A stretch of 64,000 nucleotides of DNA from CAYUVA01 sp964448115 [NCBI: uncultured bacterium] (lineage in GTDB: Bacteria > CAYUVA01). Location: assembly GCA_964448115.1 (NCBI GenBank), contig CAYUVA010000001.1, positions 1-64,000 of the forward strand, read 5' to 3'. The first letter of the stretch is position 1. Every line of letters begins with the position of its first letter. Below the pieces are notes generated by a model. It did no database searches and was not told where the DNA came from. It saw nothing but the letters and a program-made list of their open reading frames with translations. This document shows, one piece after another, positions 26,939-37,419 of the stretch. The translations under genes and the position numbers were made by a program.

Positions 26939-29900
26939 CTACTCGAATAGTGGATTGGTTAGCAGGTAAATGAATACTTCCTCGATCCTCTTTTCTCGGT
27001 TTATCTCGCTTAACATGCTCTCGAACTCCTCGACATATCTTCTTTGCATCTGTGAGATCCTGAAGTTGTCGAGCACTCTTTGTCTGCACTTGGAGCGCAG
27101 GTCTGGATTTTCCTTGAACTGTTCAAGCAAGTCGATAACCGCCATAGCGTATTCATCAGCGGGTGCTTTTACTGGAAGCAACCTGCCTAACTCTGGAGTC
27201 AAACATTCCCTGGTGCCACCGACATTCGATGATACGACCGCCACGCCGAGGCTCATCGCCTCGAATACGACCAGGGGCAATCCCTCGTAGTCAGAGGTCA
27301 TCAGGATGCAATCGCAATCGACCATCATCTGTGGCATATCACTTCGCCTCCCTAGAAAATGTATGACCTCTTTCAGTCCAAGTTCATTTGCCCGATCTTT
27401 GCATTTTTTCAACAAAGAGCCATCCCCTATCATGGGAAAGATAATATCAGGATTTTTCTTATGTATTTCCTTTGCGACATCGATCCACTTCAGGGGATCT
27501 TTTTGGTGGTCGAATCTTCCCACAAAGGCTACTATTGGTATATTTTCCCGCGCTCCAATCAGTTTCCTTAGTATGCCTTTTTCAATCCTGTGTGGATTCC
27601 AAGCCTGCTCATCTATACCACAGTAGATAATGGTTAACTCATCAGGCTTGAAACCGAAGCGATTGACCATGTAATCCCTGAGATCTTCAGTAATTACATA
27701 TCGTCGATGCATGTACTTATGATAGGGTGCCGAGGCATCACACCAATCATGCCCTTCTCGATGTATATGTTGCAAATCGGCGAGGCGAAGGTCCTGGAAC
27801 TGTCCGTGCCACCTCTCGAAGGCTCGATAGCCCATCGCGGTGTTGCGATTGAAGGCAATATCAATATTGCGAGAGATGAGCAGGTAATCCAAATACCGAT
27901 CAAATTGGCTGTCATTGTCCAGAAAATCGGGCAGCTTATGTATCTCATCGCATTTCTCCCCGAAGCGTTCCTCCCAGACATGATCCTCAAATCGTTCGAT
28001 GGCAAGGATAATGCGATAGCCTTCTGCTTTCAGGGCATCGATAATCTCAAGGTCGATGACCTCCGCCCCCCCCATGACCATCCAGGGAATCAAGTAAAGG
28101 ATATTCGCCTTGGCCGAATCGCCGGATCCATGCCGAAATAGGTTGGGCGTATTGACCCGCCTGTAACCGAGATAATTAACCGGCTTGGTAACCTTTGGAT
28201 ATGCATATAGAAGCTCGTATCCGCGAATCAACCCATCATCGGTCGCAGGCTCAGACAGGGGAGCGAGAATTGGGGGGCGCTGCCTGGTTTTTACCTTGTA
28301 GAGCAGCGGATGCCGGGCTTTCATCAGATCCAGCTCATTATCAGCAAGTGCTGTTTGTCCATTATCACCCGCATCCTCACCGGGGAGCCTTAGCCCTGTA
28401 TAGCCCCTTTCGACCAGTCTAAGCCAGAGATCGTGCATGGCCAGCCTGGCATCAAGCTTAACATCCAATCCACCTTCGGATAGGAACACATCGCGCCTAA
28501 TCAGGCTATGTTGAGCGATGATGTTGTTCTTGAGCAGCTTATTTACTTCTAATGGCTTGGTCTTCTGCTCATGGATCGGCTGATCTGACTTGGGGCATGG
28601 ATACAAAAAGGCATGGCTGCGATTGAACAGCATGCGCACCGCAGAGCGCTCAAGGTAACCAGAAGCTATAACAGCGCTGCCATCCAATATGATCATGAAC
28701 TCGCCATTGCTGGCTAACGCAGCCTGGTTGATAGCCTGGCAATGATTGCTCGATCTCTGGTCGAGGACCTTCGTCCTGATGCCATTATCTGCCAGCCTTT
28801 TGTCCGCATCACCAATAACATCCTTAGCATCGAACTCACCCGCTCCACAGGGAGCAAAGACAACCTCGAAGTCGTCGGTCGATTGGGCTAACAGGCTATT
28901 GATGGTCTCTGCTACCTGGGCATCATGTCCGCTAAGCGGCACTATGACCGATACCAGCAAGCGCCACCTTAGCTTCAGCTCACGCACCGTACTCGGGTTG
29001 TAGATGTCCGGGTCGAGGTTGACCATGATCTTGAATGTATCCCTTTTCTTTTGATCAGCGGTGTGGGTCATGGTTATTCCGTGCCGCCGATGCCTGAACA
29101 CGGGCACCGGCACCAGCCTCCCCTTGTATCCATGGGTTGACAGCCAGAGCGCATATTCCCAGTCCTCGTAGCCGTACTTCATCTCCGGTGCATACTTGCG
29201 GGAAGTATCGAAGACATCCTTATCAATAAGTATGCAGACACTTATATGGTTGTTCCACAACTGATCGTAGGGATTGAACCGGTTGCAGCACCAGACATGA
29301 GCCTCATCGCCGAAGCAGCGGTAATGCGAATAAACGAAGTGGACATCCGGGTTGCGCTTCAGTTGATGGAGCATCAGCGGAATTGCCTTCTCGTCGAGCA
29401 TATCATCGGCATCGAGAAAGAGGAGGTACTTGCCTTTTGCCACCATTGCGCCGTTGTTCCTGGTCTGCGCCAAGCCCTGGTTTCGTTGATGCACCACGCG
29501 TACTCTCGGATGGTCGAGCTTATTGAGCACCTTCCTTGTATAGTCATCGGTGGAGCCATCATCGACTACTATGATCTCGATGTTTTTATAAAGCTGGTTT
29601 AGCACTGATTGCACCGCTTCGGTTACATACTTTCCGTAGTTGTAGCAGGGTATTATGACCGAGACCAGGTCATCATAAGCTGATATCTTGGCAAGCAGCT
29701 CTTGCCTGAGAGCATTCTCATCGGGAAGGGGCATGTCATCTGGGAGGTCCGGTTTCCATTCGATCCATCCGCTGAGTGGATTAGGCGGAATGCCGAAGTT
29801 TCTCGTTGGAAGTAGATTCCTTTTTACCCTTCTGAGGTTTCGTTTTGTCCAGCGCTTGAATCCGTCAAGGAGTGCTGGATAATCTCCTTGGGCGATATAT

Positions 29901-29998
29901 GCCTTGAGCCTAGCTCGGCGCTTCTTGTTCAAGCCCTCGCGGTGAAGCAGGTTGGCGAGCTTGCGGACTAGTTTCCTTGATCTTTGATCTGCTCTCAT
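26939..29998 (-). CDS. Three-module glycosyltransferase (GT2-GT2-GT4)
   Basis: A 1019-residue protein. After a very basic N-terminal ~70 residues it has a GT-A module at about 112-330 (VSVIIPCYNYGKY, VDDGSTDD, FLDADD), a second GT-A-like module at about 347-560 (VSVIVPLSGHDAQ, ILDGSAVIASG) and a GT-B module (GT4 type) at about 640-1000 with VAFVGRFDHQKDP, GDGSLL and EGLPLVVFEAMSLG. The second GT-A copy lacks a clear DxD and may be inactive. Several sugars could be added by one polypeptide during cell-surface glycan assembly. It lies between the double methyltransferase and the sulfatase-like gene on the same strand. Confidence 0.85.
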   Translation of the reverse strand: MRADQRSRKLVRKLANLLHREGLNKKRRARLKAYIAQGDYPALLDGFKRWTKRNLRRVKRNLLPTRNFGIPPNPLSGWIEWKPDLPDDMPLPDENALRQELLAKISAYDDLVSVIIPCYNYGKYVTEAVQSVLNQLYKNIEIIVVDDGSTDDYTRKVLNKLDHPRVRVVHQRNQGLAQTRNNGAMVAKGKYLLFLDADDMLDEKAIPLMLHQLKRNPDVHFVYSHYRCFGDEAHVWCCNRFNPYDQLWNNHISVCILIDKDVFDTSRKYAPEMKYGYEDWEYALWLSTHGYKGRLVPVPVFRHRRHGITMTHTADQKKRDTFKIMVNLDPDIYNPSTVRELKLRWRLLVSVIVPLSGHDAQVAETINSLLAQSTDDFEVVFAPCGAGEFDAKDVIGDADKRLADNGIRTKVLDQRSSNHCQAINQAALASNGEFMIILDGSAVIASGYLERSAVRMLFNRSHAFLYPCPKSDQPIHEQKTKPLEVNKLLKNNIIAQHSLIRRDVFLSEGGLDVKLDARLAMHDLWLRLVERGYTGLRLPGEDAGDNGQTALADNELDLMKARHPLLYKVKTRQRPPILAPLSEPATDDGLIRGYELLYAYPKVTKPVNYLGYRRVNTPNLFRHGSGDSAKANILYLIPWMVMGGAEVIDLEIIDALKAEGYRIILAIERFEDHVWEERFGEKCDEIHKLPDFLDNDSQFDRYLDYLLISRNIDIAFNRNTAMGYRAFERWHGQFQDLRLADLQHIHREGHDWCDASAPYHKYMHRRYVITEDLRDYMVNRFGFKPDELTIIYCGIDEQAWNPHRIEKGILRKLIGARENIPIVAFVGRFDHQKDPLKWIDVAKEIHKKNPDIIFPMIGDGSLLKKCKDRANELGLKEVIHFLGRRSDMPQMMVDCDCILMTSDYEGLPLVVFEAMSLGVAVVSSNVGGTRECLTPELGRLLPVKAPADEYAMAVIDLLEQFKENPDLRSKCRQRVLDNFRISQMQRRYVEEFESMLSEINREKRIEEVFIYLLTNPLFE

Positions 29999-30098
29999 AA
30001 GGTTCAGATTGCTGCTTAGTAAATTCTAAAGCCCCAGAACTACTTGAATGTAAAAGATAAATCTTATTCAGTCAAGGAAATATAAAGGCAGAGACAAT

Positions 30099-32465
30099 TT
30101 ACTTCCACAATCTTAATTTGATTAAGACTCTTTTGATCGGCTTTCGCCATTTTGAGGGGATGAGGTGCTTAATATTATCTTTAAGGCTAACATTATCATC
30201 CAGTTTTGCAATTAACTCTTCCACCTGTTTCTTTTTCCTGGAGAGCCTTTCCTGGAGCGTTTTCTTTTCATCCAGCAAGTTATTAATCTGCTCATCCTTC
30301 TTCTTTAGCCAGTACTGATTCTCCTGCCAGGCTTTTTCCAGGTTTCTTATCGCCTCGTCCTTGTTCTTGACCTGCTGCTGAAGCCAGGTGCTGTACCTTC
30401 TGAAATAGGCAAGCTCCGCTGCTTTGTTGAACATGGTATGTATCCAGGTAACACCTGGTCTGATGAACCACTGGTCTATGCGAAGCAGCCCGCGCGAGCT
30501 TTTCATGCCCAGGGCTGCCAGTTGAGCGACCTCCTGCAATGCAAAGTGAGCCGGTCGCCGGGAGTCTCCCCAGATACCGCTCCAATCGCCTTGTAACACT
30601 CGTTGGATCTCAAGGTGCGCGCCATGCCAGCATTCCCCGGCTAGCGCAATGTCATTATCGTTGAGCGCCAGCAATCCGGCATGGAATAGAGCATCAACCG
30701 TCTTGGTGGCTAGCAGGGGACTGAAACCGGTTGCATCCAGCGAGGCACATCGAAGGAAAAGCTCCCGCGCCTGCCGGCGATGACCGCCAGCCATTGCCAA
30801 CCTGGCAGCGACATATAGACTCGAAATCCGCCAGCGGATGCCATGCGGATTGTCATCTGCCTTGTCCTGATATTGGACGATCCGCTTGATCATCTCCTGG
30901 CGCTGGTCATCTGTAATGCTATCGCCTTCGAGCAGCCTATAAGCCAGCACGGTGAGAGCTGCGCCGGTATCGGCGGAGCCAGGACGGGCTATCTCGAGGG
31001 TTCGTTTGGCTATGTCTTCGAGGATATGCGGATTTCGGGATCGCATCCCAATGGAGACGATCGCTCTCACCAGCCATGGATTGTCATAATCGCGCTCGAA
31101 GGCGGTGATGTTCACCCCTGGCTTGTCTGAATAGGTCGGATGGGCGCTTTCCCTGTACCGGCGCTTATCAGCACCCACCGGATCCTTCATAAGCACCAGT
31201 ATCCACCACTCGGCATCATCCTTGGGTTCATCCTCCGTGATGGGGATTTCCTTTATTAGCCTTGCCTTATCCTTCCAGCGCAGATGACCGCCGGCGACCT
31301 GGCAATAGGCATGTTCGACCAAGAAGCGCTTCCTTACCTGCCTAAGCAGTTCTTTCCAATCGTAAATATGCAGGTGATCCCTGCTCGGATTATCGCCCTG
31401 TTCATCCAGCCACCTATTGGGAACGCTAAGCGCCATGCGACCCGCTGGAGTAAGCACCCGGTGCGCCTCGGCAAGGAAATCCATTGGCTTTTCAAGATGC
31501 TCCAGGGTCTCGAACGATGCGAAAAAATCAATGGAACAATCCTCCAGAAAGCCAAGATGGTGCGCATCACCGACCCTGAATTCGAGCCTCCTGTTGCTGG
31601 TCGCATAGTTTGCCCTGGCGTACTCGATGGCAAATTCGCTGTTATCGATACCGATGACCTTATCGGCCAAGGTACCGTCATACATGACTGCGCTGCCGTA
31701 GCCTAATCCGCAGGCGACATCGAGCACCGTGTCGCCGGGGCGGATGAACTCGCTAGCCAGGCGATAGCGCTCAACATGAGCATCAGCGCGCCTCCCCGGC
31801 TCCCTGAGCATGTCTGTATGAAGGTCGCGCTCGGTTTTAAGCGCTTCCAGCAGATACTTGTCAGCAGCCGCTTTGGGTATCTTTTCGAGGAGGATTACCG
31901 CCTCGCCCCCCTCATTCTCCAAGGACTGGTAAGATGTTATATTCAGGTACAATGGGTGCTTTCTGAAGCCTGCTTCCATGCATCTTTGCTCCCACCAGGC
32001 GCGGTCCTTCACGGTCAAGTGCCACTTGTGATCGCGATCCTGCCTGGTTGCGATAACCAGGAAAACGAACCGGCTGCTGATTCGGCAAAGCTCCTGCAGG
32101 GCTACGAGCGCATCATTCTCAGCCAGGTGTTCCAGCATATCGGTGCTGATTACCGTCTCAAAAGCGTTATCGAGATAAGGCAAGTTCAAGACCGATCCTT
32201 GGGCAAAAATGCCCGGAGCATATCGATTTATCCCCTCGAGCGCCCTGGCTGAGATATCGATACCGTAAGCATCAACCCCCTTGCCAATCAGTGTTTTGAC
32301 CAGCACTCCCATCCCACAGCCGACATCAATGAAACGCCCTGCCCCACCACAGCTATTAAGGATTTTTTCGCAGATCGGTTCCGCATCCTGAAATGAGCTT
32401 TCTCCCCATCTGTCGGGTAGAGACCAGTATTCATCGTACATTGATTGGTAGTCCCTGTGTTTCAT
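30099..32465 (-). CDS. Double methyltransferase with C-terminal coiled coil
   Basis: A 788-residue protein. The first class I SAM fold is near 40-150 (FIDVGCGMGVLVKTLIG, GIDISARALEG, STDMLEHLAEND). The second is near 240-350 (VLDVACGLGYGSAVM, IGIDNSEFAIEYARANY, FETLEHLEKP). A helical repeat-like region at about 470-640 follows, then a coiled coil at about 690-760 (KDEAIRNLEKAWQENQ, LQERLSRKKKQVEELIAK), and a basic C-terminus that could bind membranes. The arrangement recalls enzymes that cap surface polysaccharides, with the coiled coil as a spacer, but this is analogy only. It starts the minus-strand glycan operon. Confidence 0.8.
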   Translation of the reverse strand: MKHRDYQSMYDEYWSLPDRWGESSFQDAEPICEKILNSCGGAGRFIDVGCGMGVLVKTLIGKGVDAYGIDISARALEGINRYAPGIFAQGSVLNLPYLDNAFETVISTDMLEHLAENDALVALQELCRISSRFVFLVIATRQDRDHKWHLTVKDRAWWEQRCMEAGFRKHPLYLNITSYQSLENEGGEAVILLEKIPKAAADKYLLEALKTERDLHTDMLREPGRRADAHVERYRLASEFIRPGDTVLDVACGLGYGSAVMYDGTLADKVIGIDNSEFAIEYARANYATSNRRLEFRVGDAHHLGFLEDCSIDFFASFETLEHLEKPMDFLAEAHRVLTPAGRMALSVPNRWLDEQGDNPSRDHLHIYDWKELLRQVRKRFLVEHAYCQVAGGHLRWKDKARLIKEIPITEDEPKDDAEWWILVLMKDPVGADKRRYRESAHPTYSDKPGVNITAFERDYDNPWLVRAIVSIGMRSRNPHILEDIAKRTLEIARPGSADTGAALTVLAYRLLEGDSITDDQRQEMIKRIVQYQDKADDNPHGIRWRISSLYVAARLAMAGGHRRQARELFLRCASLDATGFSPLLATKTVDALFHAGLLALNDNDIALAGECWHGAHLEIQRVLQGDWSGIWGDSRRPAHFALQEVAQLAALGMKSSRGLLRIDQWFIRPGVTWIHTMFNKAAELAYFRRYSTWLQQQVKNKDEAIRNLEKAWQENQYWLKKKDEQINNLLDEKKTLQERLSRKKKQVEELIAKLDDNVSLKDNIKHLIPSKWRKPIKRVLIKLRLWK

Positions 32466-32657
32466 GAAATAATTTTCCCCAATATCAATGGTATGGAAAG
32501 AAACGATATCATGAGCTTCAATTATAACAAAGTGTTCGCATCATCTACAATATCCCTGCCCCTTTGTGGCTTATATTGCCCTTAAATTGCATTATCAACT
32601 CAAGGTTAGTATAATTGAGTGCCTAAATCGAGGATCTGTAAAGGTGCAAGCAATGAA

Positions 32658-33548
32658 ATGATCAGGCTGGCGATTAAACTCGTGGTAGTAACCCTCTATG
32701 TCTATTTCTTGACCGACATAGGTATAAAGCTGCTCGAGCCTGAATATATGCCGGTCTTTTCCCCCTCGGTTACTGCTGCCCAATCACAAACCGCCCAAAA
32801 GGATAATGTTACCAAAGAGACCCTACAAATCATACTAGATCGAAACATATTTGGAGTATCAAGTCAATCATCGATCCCCGAAAAGACTCCGCCTGCAATA
32901 CCGGAAGAGAAAGATCCCTCGCTGGATGATTATGTACAGACCACCGCGCCGCTACTTTTAAGGGCGACTATAATCCTGGAACATGGCGCCAGCTACGCCA
33001 TAATCCAACAAAAGGGTGGACGCAGGGGCGAGGAGCTGATCTATAAAGAGGGCGATTCCATCCAAGATACGGGAATCATCGTGGAACGGATAATGCGTAA
33101 CCGAGTGCTGCTTAACAATAAGGGCAACAAGGAATACCTGGAGATCGCGGAGCTAGTCGCTTATTCTCCGCATATCTCTACCACAAGCAAAGACTCGGAG
33201 GGCAGATACAGTGTCCGCCAGTTGGATGAGACACACTACATCATCGATCGACAGACCATCAACTACGCCATCTCCAATGTAAATCACTTCATCAACGAGT
33301 TTCGCATGGCTCCGCACTTCACCGATGGAGAGCCTGATGGATTCGTTGTGGCCCGCATGAGACGAGGCTCGCTAGTGGAGAAGATGGGGCTGCAACGAGG
33401 TGATATAATAAAGGGGATAAATGGCAGGAGCATCACCAGGCCAGAGGATGCCTTCACCATCTACCAGCAGCTTAGGGGTGAAAGCAATATCTACATCGAC
33501 CTGGTGCGAGACAATCAAAACCTCACCATGTATTATGAGATCAAATAG
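32658..33548 (+). CDS. gspC: GspC, type II secretion inner-membrane PDZ protein
   Basis: ATG 32658 (MIRLAIKLVVVTLYVY) is preferred over the GTG at 32619. The 296-residue product has one N-terminal membrane span, then a linker, a homology-region domain at about 100-165 (RATIILEHGASYAIIQ, YKEGDSIQDTGIIVERIMRNRVLL) and a C-terminal PDZ domain at about 215-290 (VARMRRGSLVEKMGLQRGDIIKGINGRSI). In type II secretion GspC links the inner-membrane platform to the GspD secretin. gspD overlaps its end by 14 bp, supporting the call. Confidence 0.88.
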   Translation: MIRLAIKLVVVTLYVYFLTDIGIKLLEPEYMPVFSPSVTAAQSQTAQKDNVTKETLQIILDRNIFGVSSQSSIPEKTPPAIPEEKDPSLDDYVQTTAPLLLRATIILEHGASYAIIQQKGGRRGEELIYKEGDSIQDTGIIVERIMRNRVLLNNKGNKEYLEIAELVAYSPHISTTSKDSEGRYSVRQLDETHYIIDRQTINYAISNVNHFINEFRMAPHFTDGEPDGFVVARMRRGSLVEKMGLQRGDIIKGINGRSITRPEDAFTIYQQLRGESNIYIDLVRDNQNLTMYYEIK

Positions 33549-35601
33549 AACAGACAATAATGGCAAGGCTATAAAGCGGTTATCAGCGGTAATCTTAGGT
33601 ATTCTTCTTTGCGCGCTGGCATTCAACGATGCTATTTCCGAGCGAACGACTACTGGTACAAATCCATCTGCCGGCGCCCAGAAGCTGATATCCTTCGATT
33701 TTTCCAACACCGATATTCTCGCCTTCATCAAGATAGTTAGCGAGCTGACCGGCAAGAACTTCGTGGTCGATGAGCGCGTCAAGGGCAAGGTCAATGTCAT
33801 CTCGCCGGAGAAGATACCACTATCAGCCGTTTACTCCATATTCCAGTCGGTGCTCTCGGTTCACGGCTATACCGCAGTGCCCATGGGGGATATAGTCAAG
33901 ATCATCCCCCAGAAGCAGGTCAAGGATACCGGGGTGGAGACCTACACGGGTAGGCTGCCGGACAAGCTGGCACTGGAGGAATATGTTACCCTCATTCGCC
34001 GGCTACGATACATAGATGCACAGGAGCTTATCGCCATATTTCGCACCATAATGCCCCCGGAGGCATCCATCATCGCCCATGCGCCGAGCAATACGCTGAT
34101 CATCACCGATACTCGGGCAAATGTTAGCCGTATGATGATGATCATCGACAACATAGATATCATGGATGCCTTCAACGAGCCGAGGATCTTCGAGCTGAAA
34201 TACGCGGATGCACAGACGATTGCTGATATCCTTTATTCGCTCTTTAGCGGCGATGATTCTGTTACTGGTAACATAAAAACGAATATACCGGGCAGGCGGG
34301 GAAGGCGGGCAACGGTTGCCGGTGGCGCTCAACAATTAGTCATCGTGCCGGAAACCAGGACCAACTCCCTTATCATAAGCGCGGATGCAAACCAGCTTCG
34401 GATCATCGAATCGCTCATCCAAAGCCTTGATTCAGAGGTTTCAAAGGATAGAAGCAGCTTCCATGTCTATTATCTTGAGCATGCTGATGCCCAGAACCTC
34501 AAGGAGGTGCTCACCCAGCAGGTTACGCAGGTCTCCCATCGTCCTGGAATGCCACCACAGCAATCAAGCGGTCAAAGCCTGTTCAAGGAGGAGGTTGTCA
34601 TCTCGGCTGACCAGGAGACCAACTCGCTTATCATCACCGCCTCCCCCTATGACTACCAGATCCTCAAGGATGTGATCGCCAAGCTCGATGTCCCCCGCGC
34701 CCAGGTGCTCGTGGAGGCGCTTATAGTCGAGCTTACATTAGAGAAATCCCAGGAGATCGGCGTTGAGTGGCGTTCGCTGGAGCAGCCAGAGGCGGGGAAA
34801 TACACGCCATTCGGAGGCACAACCCTGCCCAGCGGAGCATCAGGGAGCAGCGCGCTCACCGAAGCCATGACAAATCCTTATGCACCACCATCGGGAATGA
34901 TACTCGGCATTGCAAAGGGAACCTTCACCTTCGGGGGAAAGGAATATGTTAATATAGGAGCTTTAGCTCGCGCTTTCCAGGCTGACTCAGATGTCAATGT
35001 CCTCTCCACGCCGCACATCTTGACCTTGGATAACCAGGAAGCGGAGATAATCATCGGCGAGGAGCGACCTTTCCTGCGCTCAACGCAGACCACATCGCTC
35101 GATTCTGTGATCCGCACCTATGAGTACAAGGATGTGGGGCTTACCCTCAGAATTACCCCCCACATCAGCCAGTCCCAGTTCGTTAAGCTCGATATATTCC
35201 AGGAGATCAAGGACTTCGTGGAGCAGATGGAGGTGGGTGCAATAACTACTACCAAACGGCAGGCAAAGACCACGGTGGTTGTCGAGGACAAGCAGACCGT
35301 GGTCATCGGCGGTCTGATCAAGGATAATATCAGCAAGGGGAATGCACTGGTGCCGTGCCTGGGCAAGATCCCGATCATTGGCTGGCTGTTCAAGTCCATG
35401 AAGACGCAAAATAAAAAGACCAACCTCATGATATTCATAACCCCGTATATCATCTCCAATCCAGCGCAGCTTGTCCCCATAACCGACAGCAAGCACCAAA
35501 AGATGGAGGACCTGCTCAAGGAGCATAGCTCTGATATCCACCTCGAGGATCTCCCCGGCAAGCCGACTCCTACCCCTGATGTGGAGAGTGATGCTCAATG
35601 A
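33535..35601 (+). CDS. gspD: GspD, type II secretion secretin
   Basis: ATG 33535 is chosen because it is followed by a signal peptide (IKRLSAVILGILLCALAFNDA); the longer frame lies inside gspC. The 688-residue product has the GspD order N0 (ISFDFSNTDILAFIKIVSELTGKNFVVDERVKG), N1-N3 repeats (EPRIFELKYADAQTIADIL, FHVYYLEHADAQNLKEVL) and the secretin core with VLVEALIVELTLEKSQEIGVEW and VPCLGKIPIIGWLFK. Gly-rich insertions separate the N domains. It forms the outer-membrane gate. It overlaps gspE by 4 bp. Confidence 0.93.
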   Translation: MRSNRTDNNGKAIKRLSAVILGILLCALAFNDAISERTTTGTNPSAGAQKLISFDFSNTDILAFIKIVSELTGKNFVVDERVKGKVNVISPEKIPLSAVYSIFQSVLSVHGYTAVPMGDIVKIIPQKQVKDTGVETYTGRLPDKLALEEYVTLIRRLRYIDAQELIAIFRTIMPPEASIIAHAPSNTLIITDTRANVSRMMMIIDNIDIMDAFNEPRIFELKYADAQTIADILYSLFSGDDSVTGNIKTNIPGRRGRRATVAGGAQQLVIVPETRTNSLIISADANQLRIIESLIQSLDSEVSKDRSSFHVYYLEHADAQNLKEVLTQQVTQVSHRPGMPPQQSSGQSLFKEEVVISADQETNSLIITASPYDYQILKDVIAKLDVPRAQVLVEALIVELTLEKSQEIGVEWRSLEQPEAGKYTPFGGTTLPSGASGSSALTEAMTNPYAPPSGMILGIAKGTFTFGGKEYVNIGALARAFQADSDVNVLSTPHILTLDNQEAEIIIGEERPFLRSTQTTSLDSVIRTYEYKDVGLTLRITPHISQSQFVKLDIFQEIKDFVEQMEVGAITTTKRQAKTTVVVEDKQTVVIGGLIKDNISKGNALVPCLGKIPIIGWLFKSMKTQNKKTNLMIFITPYIISNPAQLVPITDSKHQKMEDLLKEHSSDIHLEDLPGKPTPTPDVESDAQ

Positions 35602-37298
35602 GCCAAACCGGGCGCCTTGGCGAGATACTGGTCCAACTCGGCTACGCGAAGGAAGCTGATATCAAGCGTGGACTGCACCTGCAAAGGGAGAACGGGCAAT
35701 ATATCGGAAGGTGCCTGATACAGCTAGGTATCATAAACGAGGATCGCTTGCTGGAAGCCCTATCCAGGCAGTTTTCCATGCCCATCTATGATCATCGCAG
35801 AGGCAGGAGTGTTTCAGCAGATCCTTCCCTTATAAAAAAGGCTCCCCGCGGCTACCTGAAGCGAAACCGGGTATGTCCAATTAGACAGCAAGACGGCTGC
35901 CTGGAGGTGCTCGTAAACGATCCGCTGAACTACCAGGCTCTCGATGACCTTGGGGTCTTGTTTAACAGCCCAATAAGGCCGATACTCGCCGGTGAGCTTA
36001 TCATCCTGGAGATGATCAATGCTGGCGAGGAGTCATCGACGGGCAGCTCAGAGCAGATCATGGACGAGATCGATGGGCAGGCCTTACAGGACTTCATCTC
36101 GGTGCTTGAGGAGCCGGAGGATCTTCTCGATGCCTCGGAGCAAGCGCCTATAATCAAGCTGGTCAACACGGTGCTGAGCCAGGCGGTGCGCCAGAGAGCC
36201 AGCGACATCCACATCGAGCCGTTCGAGCGCGAGCTGCTGGTAAGATACCGCATAGATGGCATCCTTTATGACACGTTGCGCATCCCGAGAAGCCTGCACC
36301 CAGCGATCTCAAGCCGCGTAAAGGTGATGGCTAACCTCGACATAGCGGAGAAACGCCTGCCACAGGATGGAAGGATCAAGATAAAGATAGCTGAAAAACA
36401 GGTCGATATCAGGGTCTCGGTGGTGCCTACCGCCTTTGGCGAGCGGCTGGTGCTCAGGCTGCTCGATACCAGCTCAATCCGTCTTCGATTACGCGAGATC
36501 GGGCTTGCTGAGGGTGATTATACAAGGTTCGTAAAGCTGATCCACAAACCCAATGGCATCATCCTGTCAACCGGACCAACCGGCTCCGGTAAGACTACAA
36601 CGCTCTATGCAGCCTTGCAGGAGATAAACTCGCACGAGCTTAATATCATCACCATCGAAGATCCGATAGAGTATCGCCTGGAGAATGTGGGGCAGATCCA
36701 GGTCAACCCTAAGATAAACCTGACCTTCGCGGCTGGCTTAAGGCATATCCTGCGCCAGGATCCTGATGTTATAATGGTCGGCGAGATCAGGGACCGAGAG
36801 ACCGCGGACATGGCGGTGCAGGCATCATTGACCGGGCACCTGGTTTTCTCCACCCTGCATACCAACGATGCCGCCGGGGCGGTTACCAGGCTTATGGAGA
36901 TGGACATCGAGCCGTTCCTCATCTCATCATCGCTGCTTGCCGTGATCAGCCAAAGGCTGGTGCGGATCCTATGCGATCACTGCAAGCGTGAGCGCCGGCT
37001 TAATGATGAGCAAAAGGCGATCTTCCAAGGCTATAAAATCGAGCCACCGGTTACGGTCTGTGCGCCGGTCGGCTGCGATAAGTGCGCCGGCAAGGGATAC
37101 TTGGGCAGAACCGGCATCTTCGAGATACTCTATTCCAACGATGATATAAGAGAGCTTATATTGCAGGGAGCCGACGCTGATACAATAAAAAACAAGGCGG
37201 TCAGCCTGGGAATGCAGATACTGCGTGCCGACGGGCTGCGCAAGGTCATCGACAAGATAACCTCCTTAGAGGAGGTCATCAGGGTTACCAGGGAGTGA
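35598..37298 (+). CDS. gspE: GspE, type II secretion ATPase
   Basis: A 566-residue secretion ATPase. It has N1E/N2E-like regions (1-150), then DIHIEPFE, VMANLDIAEKRLPQDGR, Walker A STGPTGSGKTTTLY near 325, the Asp box IEDPIEY, Walker B VIMVGEIRDRET, the His box TGHLVFSTLHTNDA, and a four-Cys zinc site CDHC/CDKC in the C-terminal domain. It powers pseudopilus growth. No gspF follows here; the platform protein may be the pilC-type gene at 59289. Confidence 0.93.
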   Translation: MSQTGRLGEILVQLGYAKEADIKRGLHLQRENGQYIGRCLIQLGIINEDRLLEALSRQFSMPIYDHRRGRSVSADPSLIKKAPRGYLKRNRVCPIRQQDGCLEVLVNDPLNYQALDDLGVLFNSPIRPILAGELIILEMINAGEESSTGSSEQIMDEIDGQALQDFISVLEEPEDLLDASEQAPIIKLVNTVLSQAVRQRASDIHIEPFERELLVRYRIDGILYDTLRIPRSLHPAISSRVKVMANLDIAEKRLPQDGRIKIKIAEKQVDIRVSVVPTAFGERLVLRLLDTSSIRLRLREIGLAEGDYTRFVKLIHKPNGIILSTGPTGSGKTTTLYAALQEINSHELNIITIEDPIEYRLENVGQIQVNPKINLTFAAGLRHILRQDPDVIMVGEIRDRETADMAVQASLTGHLVFSTLHTNDAAGAVTRLMEMDIEPFLISSSLLAVISQRLVRILCDHCKRERRLNDEQKAIFQGYKIEPPVTVCAPVGCDKCAGKGYLGRTGIFEILYSNDDIRELILQGADADTIKNKAVSLGMQILRADGLRKVIDKITSLEEVIRVTRE

Positions 37299-37306
37299 GC
37301 ATGGAA

Positions 37307-37330
37307 GGATAACCCGCACCTTGGGTATCC
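37307..37330 (+). terminator. Hairpin after gspE
   Basis: GGATAACCC and GGGTATCC pair with one bulged A around GCACCTT, 8 bases after the gspE stop, followed by CTTTACC. A weak intrinsic terminator or 3'-end hairpin for the gspCDE transcript. Confidence 0.4.
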
Positions 37331-37419
37331 CTTTACCATTGGATCATTTAAATCACTTTTTTATATGCTCGAACATGATGGTTAACTACTCGCCGGGGAC
37401 ATAGGTGTAGGCTCCTTGA

